Translations under genes and position numbers: made by a program | Notes under the pieces: generated by a model | What the model saw: only the letters and a program-made list of their open reading frames with translations | What the model was told of the DNA's origin: nothing | Databases searched by the model: none | Source of the DNA: an uncultured Paracoccaceae bacterium | GTDB taxonomy: Bacteria > Pseudomonadota > Alphaproteobacteria > Rhodobacterales > Rhodobacteraceae | Reading direction: 5' to 3' | Length of the DNA stretch: 43,159 nucleotides | Assembly: GCA_937922155.1 (NCBI GenBank) | Contig: CAKZVL010000043.1 | Span: 1-43,159, forward strand | Shown: piece after piece, positions 43,004-43,159 of the stretch | Numbering within the stretch: the first letter of the stretch is position 1 | How the letters are laid out: the number at the start of each line of letters is the position of its first letter

Positions 43004-43034
43004 GGGGGCGATCTTTTCACTTGATCCCGCCCCC
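43004..43034 (+). terminator. Possible hairpin terminator after TIGR02300
   Basis: GGGGGC (43004-43009) and GCCCCC (43029-43034) pair, with inner GATC/GATC arms and a 2-nt bulge, 8 bp after the stop codon. No T-tract follows, so termination is uncertain. It separates the gene from the tRNA. Confidence 0.35.
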
Positions 43035-43061
43035 ATCGCTGCCTAGAACGCAGCACGGTTA

Positions 43062-43137
43062 GGGGCCTTAGCTCAGCTGGGAGAGCGCCTGCATGGCATG
43101 CAGGAGGTCAGCGGTTCGATCCCGCTAGGCTCCACCA
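43062..43137 (+). tRNA. tRNA-Ala (anticodon GGC)
   Basis: This 76-nt cloverleaf has acceptor GGGGCCT/AGGCTCC with the G3-U70 pair that identifies alanine, a D-arm 'AGCTCAGCTGGGAGAGC', an anticodon stem CCTGC/GCAGG around ATGGCAT (anticodon GGC), a T-arm with GGTTCGATCC, and an encoded CCA end. It reads GCC/GCU codons. Confidence 0.97.
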
Positions 43138-43159
43138 AACCGCCCCTGGAAAATTCGGC

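Overview
The window looks like chromosomal DNA of an alphaproteobacterium of the Rhodobacterales, Roseobacter group. The basis is the gene families: an sdhC-sdhD-sdhA-x-sdhB order, ethylmalonyl-CoA (EMC) pathway enzymes, the TIGR02186 and TIGR02300 families, and an AHL quorum-sensing pair next to ccr. The moderate GC content suggests a marine genus of the Loktanella/Yoonia/Octadecabacter kind, but the genus cannot be fixed from the sequence alone. I see no phage, insertion sequence, CRISPR array or rRNA. The window holds the central acetyl-CoA metabolism of the cell with small accessory genes threaded through it.

Layout. 1-4 kb: the end of a nucleoside-type ABC transporter operon (ATPase tail and two permeases), a TauE/SafE permease and a TIGR02186 membrane-anchored protein. 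4-7.2 kb (minus strand): a small conserved ORF, luxR, luxI and a RecD-like helicase. 7.4-12.3 kb: crotonyl-CoA carboxylase/reductase (ccr), a PlsB-like acyltransferase, and divergently ethylmalonyl-CoA mutase (ecm). 12.4-17.2 kb: an H-NS-like protein, a DUF4329 protein, deoD, an aldo/keto reductase, a DUF1989 protein and two tandem lipoproteins. 17.4-24.5 kb (minus strand): mcl2, an NnrU-like gene, a DUF1737 gene and mch, then sdhC-sdhD-sdhA, two lipoproteins and sdhB. 24.7-31.5 kb: a small secreted protein, a second TauE permease, mdh, an unknown exported protein, sucC, two small lipoproteins and sucD. 31.5-33.6 kb: two sulfotransferases. 33.7-40.2 kb: sucA, sucB, a GIY-YIG protein, a MAPEG protein and lpd. 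40.2-43.1 kb: a TerB-like membrane protein, a GntR/FCD regulator, a YgjP-type metallopeptidase, TIGR02300 and tRNA-Ala(GGC).

How the genes work together. Ccr, Ecm, Mch and Mcl2 carry out steps of the EMC pathway, which assimilates acetyl-CoA without isocitrate lyase. Its products (glyoxylate combined with acetyl-CoA to malate, and propionyl-CoA to succinyl-CoA) enter the cycle run by SucAB-Lpd, SucCD, Sdh and Mdh, which are all encoded here.

The most interesting signal is regulatory. The palindrome TGTGATCACA occurs as a twin site (cores 20-21 bp apart) upstream of sdhC and again upstream of sucC, and as a single site 10 bp upstream of the GntR/FCD regulator gene. I propose that this regulator is a local TCA-cycle regulator; that is inference. 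Other notable items are a perfect 12-bp inverted repeat touching the luxI start codon, a 17-bp perfect inverted repeat around 102 bp between two convergent operons, a strong terminator inside the sucC-sucD region, and an 11-bp-periodic GTGTAC array before lpd.
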